Shown: positions 12,492 through 24,945 of the stretch, in pieces
Layout: each line of letters begins with the position of its first letter
Numbering within the stretch: position 1 is the stretch's first letter
Notes under the pieces: generated by a model
The model's input: only the letters and a program-made list of their open reading frames with translations
Told to the model about the DNA's origin: nothing
The model's database searches: none
Made by a program: the position numbers and the translations under genes
Source: Sipunculus nudus
Lineage: Eukaryota; Annelida; Sipuncula; Golfingiida; Sipunculidae
Assembly: GCA_026874595.1 (NCBI GenBank)
Contig: CM049313.1
Location: 40,018,659 to 40,082,658, forward strand
Direction: 5' to 3'
Length of the DNA stretch: 64,000 bases

Positions 12492-13246
12492 ACCACACTG
12501 TGAGTGTGAAATGGCATGTCCTGGGGGAAAACTACTGTAAGAAAACCAGATTGTCTTCATGTAATTCTTCCCATCAGCCACCTGGCCTCGTTACACTTAA
12601 GCTTTCTGCATTATTGTTTACTTTGAGTATCACACAAGCAAGAGACCTTTTTTTAACAATAAGTAATCAAGATGAATGTCTGTCATTACTATATCTGTCT
12701 GGCAAAACAGGACAAATTGTGAAATCTGTTCATAAAGTTTCTTTGGCTTTCCTGATTAGTCTGTTCCAATCTCAATTGATTCTCAAACTTCAGTTGTGTT
12801 GTTTGGGTTGGTCAGTACAAAATTTTTTAAGCTCCTTCAGTGGTAGTATAAAATATTATACAATTTGTACAGTTCACTTAACTGAACAACAAAAGCATTG
12901 ATAATTTCCAGAAAAAAACAATGGCACATAACAGAGTCCCTGTTTCAAAGTAAATCCAGATGTATCTCCATTTACATTTAAGTAACAATATTGGATCTAG
13001 GACACCCAACTGGTATAAAAATTAAATAACTGGAAATAACTGTGGACTTTAAGAATGAAGGACACAGCTAGGGTCTGCCACACAAAACCAAATAATTGAT
13101 CATCTTGGCTTAATTCTGTATATTACATAATTGTCATGAGCATGGCATCGTAAGACAGCCAGGGCAAAAGAAACAAGTCACATGTTAATTTTTCATGATA
13201 AAATAACAAGGTAAAATACAGAAATTACTATATCCTAGTTTTTCAG

Positions 13247-13465
13247 GATTTTATGTGTGCAGGATCCAGTAAAAGCCTGGTGTGCATTGACACATATAAG
13301 GTGTCACAGGGAAAAAGCACATGGTTTTATAGCACACCAAGTTTCTTGCTGAGACCAATTAATTATGATCTACCAAAGAAGACTGCTAGCAGCTTAAAGA
13401 AGAAGCTCGTGAAGGAAGCCATACTTGGCTGCCATGGCCACAGCCTTCAGCAGAGCTCTGCATGA
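13247..13465 (+). CDS. Candidate terminal coding exon, unidentified
   Basis: A good acceptor (TATATCCTAGTTTTTCAG, ending at 13,246) opens a frame of 72 codons. It starts DFMCAGSSKSLVCIDTYKVS and later contains a basic stretch (KKTASSLKKKLVKEAILG). It ends in TGA at 13,463-13,465. An ATG lies at 13,253 in the same frame. The codon choice and Lys/Leu/Ser composition look more like protein than nearby frames. I know no family that fits, I find no partner exon with a matching donor, and there is no AATAAA close behind. It could be a chance frame or a remnant of a mobile element. Confidence 0.25.
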   Translation, partial: DFMCAGSSKSLVCIDTYKVSQGKSTWFYSTPSFLLRPINYDLPKKTASSLKKKLVKEAILGCHGHSLQQSSA

Positions 13466-16400
13466 TGTTACAGCTGGAAACAGACTTTCTCTCCAACAGA
13501 CATTAACTGAACTGGCAGTCAAATGTGGATTGGATTCTTGTCACTTCTTACAATTATGCTGAAACTGTAATCTGCCAGTATAATTAACGATTATTAACAA
13601 AAAAGTTGGATAATCTGACACTAAGACTTGTTCTGGTCAGATCATGTGGTACATTTAAAGACACCATTACCTTCAGATAAAAGGTTTACTATTCTGGAAA
13701 ATGTATAAAGGTAACCTGAATTCTTGACAGATTATGTAACAAGGATCACAACTGTGATTAGTGGTTAACCTTATAAAGATTTAAAATAGCAATTTTGATA
13801 AAGTCTTAGGAATTCCCTGAACTATGGTCACAAAGAAAAGAAATACCAACTTTTAGAATACTGTATATTTCTTTCTTTCAACCCTTATATAAAACTCTAA
13901 TATCAATATAAATCAATAATACCTGTTACCCTGCACTCTGAAAATAAAATAATTATTATTTCATTGCCTTGAACAGTTTCAGACTGTGTTATACTTATAT
14001 TTTATAATAATAATTATTATTATTAACATAAATGTATCTTTATTCAGGTCTGTGAACAAAAGAAATGGTGATCGCTGTAATAAGGAGCTATAATTCAATG
14101 TGGCAAGGATACATTCCTGTTGAGGGATTGCTTAATCCAAGACTGTTGTATAATCCTTCACTGGAATCACAAATACCATCTTGATTGAGTCATGAAACAC
14201 CAAGTGTTCCCTGTATACTCCAGTACAATGTTATATCCCATAATGAAAATCACCACTCAAAGCTGATATCCTCATCACTTCTATTGGAGTGAAAATGCAT
14301 TGCATCCACTGATACAAGTTGATGGTTGCATACTGACAGAGCACTGCATAACAGCAATATTGACTGAACCCTTGATAACATTTACATATCAACAATCAGA
14401 TGTAATGATTTTTCTGTTACAGCTGTTGTAAGTTACGCGCTGGTTGTATACTTTCAAAAAGGATCTCAGGACTTTCCATCAGAAGTTATCAAGCCATACT
14501 CCCTTTAGTAACTGGCATGTCAGGCAGAACTGCGTTACTGACAGTTAATGATCGAGCCTGCAGCGGACTGCTATACAGTTTCAGGGCTGTGGCACAGGTA
14601 ATCCTGAGCCCTTATCCTGCACTGCAGGTGAAGACCTGATCAATGCCTTAGATGAGAAGTACGCTTTGGGAAACCCCAGCCATTCACAATCTCTCAGTAC
14701 CGTTTTCGTATAATGTCAGTTATTTTTATGATACCTTTATTTTGGTGCTTGGACACCAAATCCCAATGGCTTTTCAATAATTCTAGTGGTGGCAATCTCA
14801 TGTTTCTTTCACATTGTTAGAGGCAAAAAATAGTCCATACACTGAAATATTTATAAACACAGGTATCCCATGTGTCTTGTCTGCCACAAATTGCAGATTT
14901 TTTAAAGTACTCTGTGTTATTTGTAAACTCTCAATTATTATTTCATGAGGGACAGCATACACTGAATAGATCTCATTTCCCAGTTATCAGGTGCTTAATA
15001 TATTGTGGTGTATAAACAATTAAAAAAATATGAGGATTCAAATTTAATGGCAGACAACTTATGTTGTTCCACATATCCTGTGTGAATAAATATGCAGAGA
15101 ATATTAGTATTTTCAAGATATTGTCACGGGTAGACAAAAGAAATCTTGTAATCCTTGGCCTTGTAACACATATGTATATTAGGGGATATCTGGAAGAAAC
15201 TGCAATTGAATTTATATTGATATTGGATACCTTTCAAGCATAGAACTCAAAGACAGAAAAGAATAATTCCTTGAAAAGAAAACAATGTGACAGACCAACT
15301 CCTCCAACTGCCTACCATAATGCTCTTGATGTAATATCACTGACTGTATTTAATTTATCAACCGATGAACAGCTGTTTTTCAAAAAAGGACTTTGTGCTT
15401 TCCATTCAGTTTATCTTTCAGAGTAATGCTTGGTTATCACATATGAAAGAAAATGAAGCCTGGTCATCTTTATACCCTCTGAAATTCTTCTAGTGTACCA
15501 GAGTTTATATTCCATGGAGTACTGTACTTTCCACTGTCCCCACTGATTGTTTTTCTGATACAGGTTGTGGGTCTTCTTGCATCTGGCATACACCACACCA
15601 GAACACTCCTTGGTCCTGTAATCTATATGACAATATATCTCCGTCTAAGTGCTATCTTTGTTCCACATCGTCAGCTGGTCACGCCACTGTTTGTCTGGGC
15701 AGTCACTGTAACAGCCTGAGTGTGTCTGGCTATCCCCAATGACTAGCTCATTATGGCATTCCAGGCATCAAAACTGGTTTAATCAGCCAATAAACCAGTT
15801 CTTGCACATCCATCTGTCTTGGCATCAATTATCTTCAACCACACCAGATATGGCAGGTGCACCATGTGACAAATGACCTTCTTAATAAGTGGCTATGTTA
15901 CCCCATTTTCCCATTCTCAGAAACATCAACTGGCTTTTATACAAACGCATAAATCATACATGACCTGAGGCCCAGAGACTGTTTCTCCAGACAAGAGGTG
16001 GACATTCAACTGGGCACACATTCAGTTAAGTTCTTCATTTCCTAAAGCTTCAATATGATGTGACACTGTGTGTAAACTGCTGCGATGGACCAGTCACTGC
16101 ATAATTCTGGCAGCCCGTGTTACAATATGTCGAGACAGCCAATTACACAAGTTTCTGATCGTTGTGTGGCAATGCAAAGGAGATTTCAGTTTCAACATCA
16201 GCTTAAATCTGGAGACTTAGAACAATTAAATTTTGTAGATTGAGTGAACTTTAGACAATTAAATTTTGTCAAAATAACACCTGACAAATGTTTATTCACA
16301 GATCTTTCATGCATTCACCATTAAATGAAATAAACGTCTCATGGACAATGTGATTTTCACTAGGACAGTGACAAGATTGAATCTCTGCGTGTTATTGCCT

Positions 16401-17188
16401 GGCATTATTAATTATTTTCCTCGCCTTTTACTTCAATCATTTTTAAAGGTCTTCAAACTGGTAGTACCATCTACTAGATGTGGATTTGGGTTTAATGAAG
16501 AAATATGGGCAGCTGCAACATCAACCATCATCTAAAATGGCAGAGTTTAAAAAGAATTCTTTAAATTTAGAAGTCTCTTGCATTTCTGGTTCCTTTTCTG
16601 GAGACCTTGCGTATGAGTTTACAACTGCAGTCTGGGACATTTTTTTCAAATCAAGCTTTGAATTTTTCCATAAGGCATCTTATGGATCCAGAGGCTAACA
16701 TTAGATTGGAAGTGAAAGTGGCTTTCATGCTGGAATGGATGGAACAAAGTCACTTCCTATGGAACCCATCGAGAAATCAATAAGCTTGGTCAGCTACACA
16801 GCATATCTGCAGCCTGTGCATGCTAGACGATCATCCATATTTACTAGTCTGACAAAACACTACACCATTGAGAACAGCAGTGATGTATGGCTACATCACA
16901 ACATGAACACCAAGTAAATATACCATACACTGAACTGGCTGAAGCACCAGGGCCGAGCTATAGGAGGTGGTCTTTACTTATTTATCATGCTGCCAGTTGA
17001 TTCAGCTACAAAGTAATCCATGTAATCAACCATGACCAGTTTGTTCCCTCAGGAATGACTACAATTGTCTCAAATTAAGTAGCCATCATCACTACTCTAT
17101 ACATCCTGTAGTACCTCTAGTGATTTCAGGAATTTTTACTCATCTGTTGAATAATTTTTGAAAGTTATTTTCTTTTTTCTTTCAACAG
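13466..17188. other. AT-rich non-coding stretch, nothing recognised
   Basis: Scattered short open frames are present but none has paired splice signals or a recognisable motif. A short repeat of GACAATTAAATTTTG occurs twice near 16,225-16,270. Confidence 0.4.
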
Positions 17189-17249
17189 CAGTGCTGCCAT
17201 TTTGGATTTTATGAGAAAGCATAAAGAAAAATGTCAATCTTCAGAACAG
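17189..17249 (+). CDS. Candidate small coding exon, unidentified
   Basis: A strong acceptor (TTCTTTTTTCTTTCAACAG, ending at 17,188) is followed by 61 bases reading one base plus 20 codons, SAAILDFMRKHKEKCQSSEQ, then a CAG|GTGATT donor. The frame is charged and helix-like. It ends in phase 0, which agrees with the fully open frame of the next candidate exon at 18,179. Only the splice context and composition support it. No family is recognised. Confidence 0.22.
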
Positions 17250-18178
17250 GTGATTGAAACAGAGTGAATCAATGATGATATAAGCAAAATTTAATATGTT
17301 ACTATGGTGCTTTCTCACACAATTCAGGAACAACCACTGTGGAAGTGTCCTCAGTACTGAAAACAGCATAACCTCATTCTTTCGTGAATAGCAGGTGGAA
17401 AGAACTTAATAACTGCAGGCAAGGGTGGGTTAAAGCTAATAGGGACTTTAAACATGTAAATCGTCTTCCAAGAAAAATGCAATCTGATGAATATAAACAA
17501 TAAATAAGTAAACTGTATCCCTGGCACATGTTCTCAAGCTAAAGGCCTGAAGCCAAATCAGTAGATCAAAAATCATCATGACTACATTATTTCCAGCGGC
17601 AGACAAGTTTAGTGGGTGAATGGGTGGCAAATTTGGCAGATATTCAGTATATCATCCAATCTGTCACACAGTGAGATTACAATAAACTTGATATCTAATG
17701 GCAAACACACCCTTCCTTTTGAATGGGTCTTAATAAAAGAACCTGGAAATAACTTAACAGCTTTCCCTTGTTCTGGTTAGTGATCAATCAGTCATGTATA
17801 AAAAAAAACATCAAAATCTAGTAACTCATGCTGCATGAAAAGGACTTCAATTTGTTGTAAATAACTGACATCAAATGCTCATGTTTCACATATGATACAA
17901 TGTGGCCCTTGTAATGGGCTAGAGTTCAACACAGTCATCACTAAAACATAACTAAGAAAACCGTGTGTAATTTGCATGATGAACATTCTGAGTAAACACT
18001 TTGAAATAAAGAATACAAAAGTTACCAGAGTGCAACATGCAGTATGGCTGAAAGTTTTTTTATAAACAATCTGTTTTTGAATCCATTCCAAAAAGTCCAT
18101 CTGATTAATAAATTGTCATATTTAAGTAAAAACAGAGAAAATGAACCTAAACAGTCACTTTTTCCTTTCTGTTTACAG

Positions 18179-18318
18179 TATACAATGTTTTATTTTGTTC
18201 AATATTTCATCCATCACTGCAGGCTATATTACCACACCAATTACTTTTTATGGCATCAGTTAAACTTGGAATATATATTGTGGGTGAAATTTCAAACATT
18301 CCCCAACATTAGTAACAG
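18179..18318 (+). other. Candidate spliced exon with strong sites on both sides, coding status unclear
   Basis: The acceptor is CTTTTTCCTTTCTGTTTACAG (ending at 18,178) and the donor is AACAG|GTAAGC at 18,319. The 140 bases between are open throughout in phase 0 (aromatic-rich, YTMFYFVQYFIHHCRL...), which is the phase left by the exon ending at 17,249. The other two frames are also open for 28 and 43 codons, so this may instead be a non-coding RNA exon or chance. It lies just upstream of the element at 18,421. Confidence 0.22.
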
Positions 18319-18420
18319 GTAAGCTGCAAATATTTATTTTATATGAAACTAAAAAGAAGATAAAAAAGTTTTAAATTTATTACTCCAATTTCTATCTGTA
18401 TTGAATAAAATTTTACAGTA

Positions 18421-20843
18421 AAACAAGTGACCCATGGGTCATGACGCTCAGCTGCCAAGCATGACCTGTGACATCATGGACTGAGATTCACAAATTCCAG
18501 TCAAATTTTGAAGAACCAATTTGTCAATTTGTTGAAAATTTTCTATGACAACAGAAATATATATCACCTATGTCTGGTTAAAACACAGTGAATTGATGGT
18601 CTGAGAAAAATGCATGATTGTTAAGCTATCAGGAACTATTCCAACAGCTTGCTTGAAACCTGTCAGTCTCAAAGGAACACCACAAAGGGCAAATATAAGA
18701 TCAAAATATATAGCAAAAATCAAGGAAATACATGCAAGAATTATTGAGAAACAGGTGCTTCTGTATGAATTTTTATTCAATACAAGCCAACTGTACTGCA
18801 CTTTTATAAATGATGGTAATATTTATTCAGCAATATTTGACCCAATCCTTTACAAGATTACATAAATATACATCCAACTGCATTCACTTTAACTGTTCTT
18901 GAGATAATATGATCAAAAGGAATTAAAAGATGGTTGCCTGGTGGCCATATTGGACTTCTGACAAGTCTGAAATCAGACAACAAACATTCTCTAAATCGGA
19001 CCAAACATTAAAGAAAAATTACTGAAACTGCACTGAAGAAGAATTTCTAAGGTGGCTAACTGGCAGACATAATGGATTTCTGACAAGTATGACATTTGAT
19101 ATCCCACATTCTCCAATAAGAGACCAAACTTGGGGAAAATTATCCAGTAATGAATGCCTAAAATAATTCAAAAGGCATGTCCAGGCCCTCATATCAGATT
19201 TATAGATATGCTATTGTAAAAAGTGTAAGTCCAATATTTTTTATTATCACTCTGCCTTTCAATGGTGTCAGCAGGGTAGGTAAACTGCCAAACCTGAAAG
19301 AAAAGAAATGCAGAAAGCATGACTTTGAGTCTTGAAATAAAACAAAAAGCCATCCTAAATCAAGGTACACATCCACATATTATGAGAACAAACACTTGCT
19401 TTTATATGTGGTGATATATATTAAAATATTCAGATATCTAGGAAACTAAGTTTATTGCTAGGATTCCATAAAATAAACTGCAAAATGTTCCCATCATCTT
19501 ATAAATCAGTAGCTAAACCTTAATACTATACTCTCATAGTCTTAATGCCTGGCTGAAGCATTCTGACAACAGTGTTTTTATTATGAAGGAACCAGGTACT
19601 TATCACTGAGCCTTATCACTTAATAGGCTGATACAAAAGGGAGTCATATGTCACCAGTGTCACTCACAATTACAGCCACACAGGGAGATGTACCAGCTGG
19701 AGTGGGATGGTTATATATACAAGAAAAATAGAGATGGTCTATAAAATAAGTAATTGTGAACATCCCTGACCTATGACCTTGGCCTTTTGCCCATATATCA
19801 ACTGAATTCTTTCTAAATGATGGGTAACTACTAACCACTTAAAACTGGTGTAATTACTTGGCAACCAATGGGTGAATAACTTTGACCTGCAACCTTTAAC
19901 CTGCTGACCAGCTGACCCCAAAATCAATAAGTTATTTATTCAAGCAAAAAGACCCATAAATATGAAGTTTGAGTCAAACTGAGTGATGCATAGATGTGGC
20001 ATATGTGAAAGACTGAAGGTTTTGGTTGAACAGTTACACTTGAAATATGCTCACAAGCATTTAGAACAATTAAATTTTGTGACCTTGACCTTTGACTTTT
20101 TGACCTCAACATCAATAGGCTTCTTCCCTTATTTGTAGGTAAGCCATATATGACAGATGGAAGGTACAGATTGAAAAGTTTGCCTAACAATGACTCCACG
20201 CAAGAAGTGGGTGCTGTGAACTTGACCTTTGACCTCAAAATCAATAGGTCTTTTCCCCTGTTGGCAGAGAAGCGATATCAGTGCTGGAAGGTTTGGAATG
20301 AAAAGTCTAGCTTGAAATGTGTCCCCAACCTTTTCAAAGAAGTGGATCCTGTGACCCTGACCTTTGACCTTAAAATCTATAGGATTTTTCTCCAACTTAG
20401 TAGGTGAGCTATATGTGAAAAATCAAAGAATTGGGATGAAAGGGTTGGCTTAAAATGCATCCACAGGCTTTTCAAAGAAGAGGCTCCTGTGACTTTGACC
20501 TTTGACCTTTTGACCTAAAAAAAATTATGGTTCTTCCCCTGTTGGTAGGTGAGCTGTATGTGAAAGATTGAAGGTTTGGGATGAAAATTTTGTCTCAAAG
20601 AGTTATTTCTGGGGGGTGCAAACACACCCCATAACTTCGAGAATATAGGTCGCAGTGACCTAATTTCAGGTTTGCAAGGAGATCTTTTTATAACCTCTAA
20701 GACTGCATAGGGTTCATGGCCCTAGCCCCTACGGTTACGATTTGTGCCCTGCTAACGGCCGGCCGGACAGACAGACGGAAGGACGACGGACAAAGACCCA
20801 TCGCTATAGCCCAGCATGACTGAAAGTCAGCTGAGCTAAAAAC
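18421..20843 (+). mobile_element. Pearl-like (Helentron-associated) non-autonomous element A
   Basis: The left end reads AAACAAGTGACCCATGGGTC, then ATGACGCTCAGCTG. The same left end recurs at 45,176, 55,150 and 63,478. The interior has a tandem core in which a unit of roughly 125-145 bp (about 19,990-20,610) carries TGACCTTTGACCT and the phrase AAAATCAATAGG. A (GACA/GACGG) microsatellite follows at 20,763-20,790. The right end is GACTGAAAGTCAGCTGAGC, a hairpin-forming sequence, and then TAAAAA. The first and last bases share GCTCAGCTG/CAGCTGAGC as short inverted termini. It has no coding capacity. This plan is known from pearl elements of bivalves and from HINEs. Assignment to that class is inference. 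Confidence 0.65.
20223..20508. promoter_or_regulatory. Three perfect DR1 nuclear-receptor-like motifs inside a tandem core
   Basis: TGACCTTTGACCT (reverse complement AGGTCAAAGGTCA) occurs at 20,223-20,235, 20,358-20,370 and 20,496-20,508. Near-matches occur at about 20,086 and elsewhere in the core. A direct repeat of AGGTCA spaced by one base is the textbook RXR/HNF4/PPAR-type site. The spacing follows the repeat unit, so the sites may be a by-product of amplification. Functional binding is not shown by sequence. Confidence 0.45.
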
Positions 20844-21448
20844 ATGGTGCGTCACTGCTTGAAAACTTGGGAGACTAAAAGCAGGAAATGAAATTCAAGA
20901 CTGCAGAATTCATACACATATTAACTACTGCTAACTACAGCAAAATAGGGCAGGCTAAATGATGTTATTTTATTTACAAATTATCTGCCAGCATAAGAAG
21001 AGTAATTATCAAGATTATCATATTTTGACAAAAATGCTGTAATCAATCTTCATCACATGATCAATGATAAAATATTGGTTTCACTATGATGATAAAGAAA
21101 ATTTATTTATATAAAGAAGCAATGTAGCCACAATTAAGCAATTATATATGAATATATTGATTAGTTTTTACCATACCAACAAGGAGACTGTTGTGAATTG
21201 GGGAATTTTTAAGAATATCATGACTCAAAAAGGTGCTATCCAACAGTCTCCCACAAGCCTCTAACATGCCAGAATTCATTTATATTCAGCCCTGAACATT
21301 ACCTGTCCCAGTGTATCACTGTAAATGGCTTAGCAATGATTCAAATGTCACATTCCATCAGTGACTGTTTGGACAACCTGCCTCTAAAAGACACTTAGGT
21401 CCAATATAAACAGTGAGGATCTCCATCACTTAATTATTGTATATAAGG

Positions 21449-21603
21449 AAATGCATCAACACAGGCAATATTAATATTTCACCCATATTTAGGTGGAATA
21501 ATGCATCAAAACAGGCAATATTTATATTTCACCATTATTGAGGTGGAATAATGCATCAACACAGGTGATATTAATATTTCCCCTATATTTAGGTGGAATA
21601 ATA
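21449..21603. repeat. 50-bp tandem repeat, three copies
   Basis: The unit is AATGCATCAACACAGGCAAT, then ATTAATATTTCACCCATATT and TAGGTGGAAT. It is repeated three times with few differences. Confidence 0.85.
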
Positions 21604-21749
21604 TTAATAAAACAATAAACACAAGATTACCACAATTGACCCTCGACCTCCCAATACTAAATTTTCAAGTAACTGTATACATGAATGGATTCTGTCAAAT
21701 TATATGTGAAAGTTGATATAAGGACTTAAAAAGGAGAACTCAAAGTTAT

Positions 21750-22005
21750 CACTTATGTTGCTACAAAGATGATGTTATAAATTATAACTAATGTTGGTCT
21801 CAAGATGACATTGAAAGTTATTATTAATGCTGATATCAAGATGATGTTGAAAGGTTTTATTTATGCTGATATCAAGATGATGTTGAAAGTTATTATTTAT
21901 GTTGATATCAAGATGATGTTGAAAGTTATAATTAGTCCTGATATTAAGATGATGTTGAAAGTTACTACTAATGTTGATATCAAGATGATATTGAAAGCTT
22001 CAAGG
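21750..22005. repeat. 36-bp tandem repeat, about seven copies
   Basis: The unit is GTTATTATTAATGCTGATAT, then CAAGATGATGTTGAAA. Because 36 is a multiple of three, it creates an open frame with a repeating 12-residue peptide (KMMLKVIIYADI). I treat that as a repeat artefact. Confidence 0.85.
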
Positions 22006-23395
22006 TCAAACTTGGGCATTTTGGCTTACTTTTAGGTTACACAATTTTTTACATACTGAATATAAGAATGTCTATAAAAGTTTTGCATTAATGAAGTTAG
22101 ATCATTGTTCTTTCGCCTATGCTGATTTACCTGTAATTCAAAGCAAAATCTAATGTGCAACATTCTGGGAAGTTCAACACATAATCCTTTAGTAATCCAA
22201 TGTTACATTCATGAGAAAATACTGCAAGGTATATTATTTTTGTGGATTTCACAATATACAATTACTAATGAAGTGGAGCAGAACAGATTCATAATGAAAA
22301 AAAGACATAACTACTGAAAGACATATGATAGTGGACTTTAGCAGTCTGAGGAATCCTTCTACAAAGGCAAATATTCCTGTAAAACCAGACTTGTGACATA
22401 TTAAAAATGGACAATGGTACGCAAGACAATATCCCAAGCAGAGTTCTTTTGTTAAAGATTTCCCCTGTTTCCTGTAATTGAAAAAAATGGTTATCACAGT
22501 GTGTGGCAAACTGATAATAACTGTCCTCATTTAAGTACTGCTCTGAAGGTTGTCATCTCAGCAAGGGGCAAGTGTTTATACAGTAACCAAATGGAGGCTG
22601 GCAGAGTGAATACTCTGAAAGAGACTAACCTGGGGAATGTCATTCAAAGTTAGATCAGATTTCAAAATCTTATTAAAACTTTGATTTGTCTTTATAGTTC
22701 TGGTCCTGTAAAGATCCTGCAGTGTAGTCACAGCTGTTGACATTATCTTGAAGACTGTTAAGAAAAATCGGAAATTTAGCGTTCATGTCAAATGCACCTG
22801 AGACCTGGATCATATGTATTGTTACTTTGACTCGAGGCATAAGTTAATTTTCAAGTGCTGTCACATGATACCAATGTGTCTAACCAAAAAAACTAAATGC
22901 TAAATGTAGAGCTAGAGGTTGTATCAGAGCACTGACAATGAAGAAAAGCCATTTTAATTTTTTTAATGTCTGAGTCGAAGGTACTGTATATATGATTAAT
23001 TTTTTATGAACCTCATTTTCTAATGCACATACACCTGGTTTCTGAGAAACTTATCAGCACATCATGTGATTGATAAAGTCAAGAAATATTAATGAGTAAT
23101 GTCAATTTGTTTTGTTTCAATCTTTCCTCTTTCAAAATATTATTATAAACCAAGTTTAATCAATAAACATAACTGATAATGATTTTCTTATTATTATTAT
23201 CCTGTAAATGTCAAAACATTATCTCATGGTCTTTTCATTAACATAAGATGACTTGACCGCTCATCCTAACTGATAAATACTGCATACCTGTACTACAAGT
23301 AATTTATTTAATGTACAGTGGGCCCTGATTTGAATGGCCACCCTTTCTTCCAATGAAAACAGTTGGTAATTGTAGGTGGTCATTTAATCAACAAA

Positions 23396-23575
23396 CATCT
23401 GCATCCATAATTAACCCAGAATCAAGCACACAAAACAAGGCGCCAGAGGGAAAACAGCCACAGCATTTGAAAAAGGGTTGGAATGACATCTGCATCCATA
23501 ATTAACCCAGAATCCAGCACACAAAACAAGGGGTCAGAGGAAAAACAGCCATAGCATTTAAAAAAGGGTTTCTCA
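23396..23575. repeat. 91-bp tandem duplication
   Basis: Two copies starting CATCTGCATCCATAATTAAC at 23,396 and 23,487 differ at only a few positions. Their right borders diverge after the AAAAAGGGTT block. Confidence 0.85.
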
Positions 23576-23929
23576 AGAATCTGGTACATGTGGAACTTCT
23601 TGGTGTTTGCACAAATATTATTTAAATGTCATTTTACATGAAGGTCTTCATGGACCACAGCAGAGGTTTCTCTGACAGAATTCTTCTTCAACAATGATAA
23701 ATGATTTCTGACACATCACTCTGCCTGGACATCTGAGGAATAAAAGAACCTAACACTAATGTCATGCTTGTCTTTCATTAGGCAGTTTCCTGGCTTGAGG
23801 ACAAGGTAAATCAGTGGACACCATGACAGGACTACAGTGCACTGAGCCGCTGGTGGACACAAATGAGGCCTGGTAATTTACAGAGTTACAGATGATGCTT
23901 TTAAGCAGCTGGCATGTATCAGCATCTTC

Positions 23930-24720
23930 ATCCACCAGTCATATCCACATGATGGATGGATGTCAAATGCCCTGTTATCTTCTCTGATGATCGATGTCAA
24001 ATACCCTGTCATCCTCCCTGATGATTGATTCATGCAAAAAACCTAGGAACTCCCACTATCATAGATTATGACAGACTAATGTCAAACACCCTGATGTCAG
24101 CCTTCATGATGAACAAATCTCAAACACCCTGATGTCAGCCTTCATGATGAACAAATCTCAAACACCCTGATGTCAGCCTTCATGATGGACAAATCTCAAA
24201 CACTCTGACAATGCCTTTATGACAGACCAATGTCAGATACTAATGTCGATAAATGTTGCCTTTATGACTGATTGACATCGCAGCTCCTGAGGATGGACCG
24301 ACATCAAATACTCTGACAGATGTTTAACAATGGACTGATTCCTGCCAGATATCCTGCCAACATTTTCCTGATTGACTGACATGACAACTACTAGTACTAG
24401 AAGATGGTTTAATGTCAGATACACTGACACTGTGTACATGATTAACTGACATGAAAACCATATCACTGCCGTTAAATATTGACACCATGGTGATTGGTTG
24501 ACATCAAATGTGGACACTTGGGTGATTGATTGATGTCAAATGCTGACCCCTGGGTGACTGACTGATGTCAAATGCTGGCATCTTGATGATTAACAGACAT
24601 CAATCACCCTGACCACTTGATGATGGACTGACATACTATCATGACACCCTGAATATCCTCATAGACTGATGTCAAAATACCATGACATCTGGATATTCCC
24701 TGTAGACTGACTTCTAATAC
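23930..24720. repeat. Degenerate 38-40-bp minisatellite
   Basis: The unit is related to AACAAATCTCAAACACCCTG followed by ATGTCAGCCTTCATGATG. It is near-perfect for three copies at 24,075-24,200 and strongly diverged on both sides, keeping GATTGACTGACATCAAAT-like phrases to about 24,720. The 94-codon minus-strand frame at 24,233-24,517 reads through this array. Confidence 0.75.
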
Positions 24721-24839
24721 TGCAGTGATTGTAGTTAAAAGTTATCATTGAAGTTGCTCATAAACAATATAATTCACTTTTAAATAATTCACTTTTCAAA
24801 TGAACAATAGCATCATTGAATGAAACATTAGTACAGTAA

Positions 24840-24945
24840 TAGAACTTCAGCTTCACTTACTAACAATAATGATGCTGTGGTATTTAAATATAACTACAGC
24901 ATCACTTACTAAAAAATAATGATGCTGTGGTATTTTCATTTAATG
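24840..24945. repeat. Short tandem duplication of an AATGATGCTGTGGTATTT block
   Basis: Two copies of about 50 bp (CACTTACTAACAATAATGAT and CACTTACTAAAAAATAATGA, each followed by GCTGTGGTATTT) lie head to tail. Confidence 0.75.

Noticed and set aside
12386-12901. 171-codon plus-strand open frame
   Set aside because: It begins in the 46-bp minisatellite and continues into unremarkable sequence, with no motif or acceptor.
21805-22035. 76-codon frame with a 12-residue repeat
   Set aside because: Produced by the 36-bp tandem repeat, whose period is a multiple of three.
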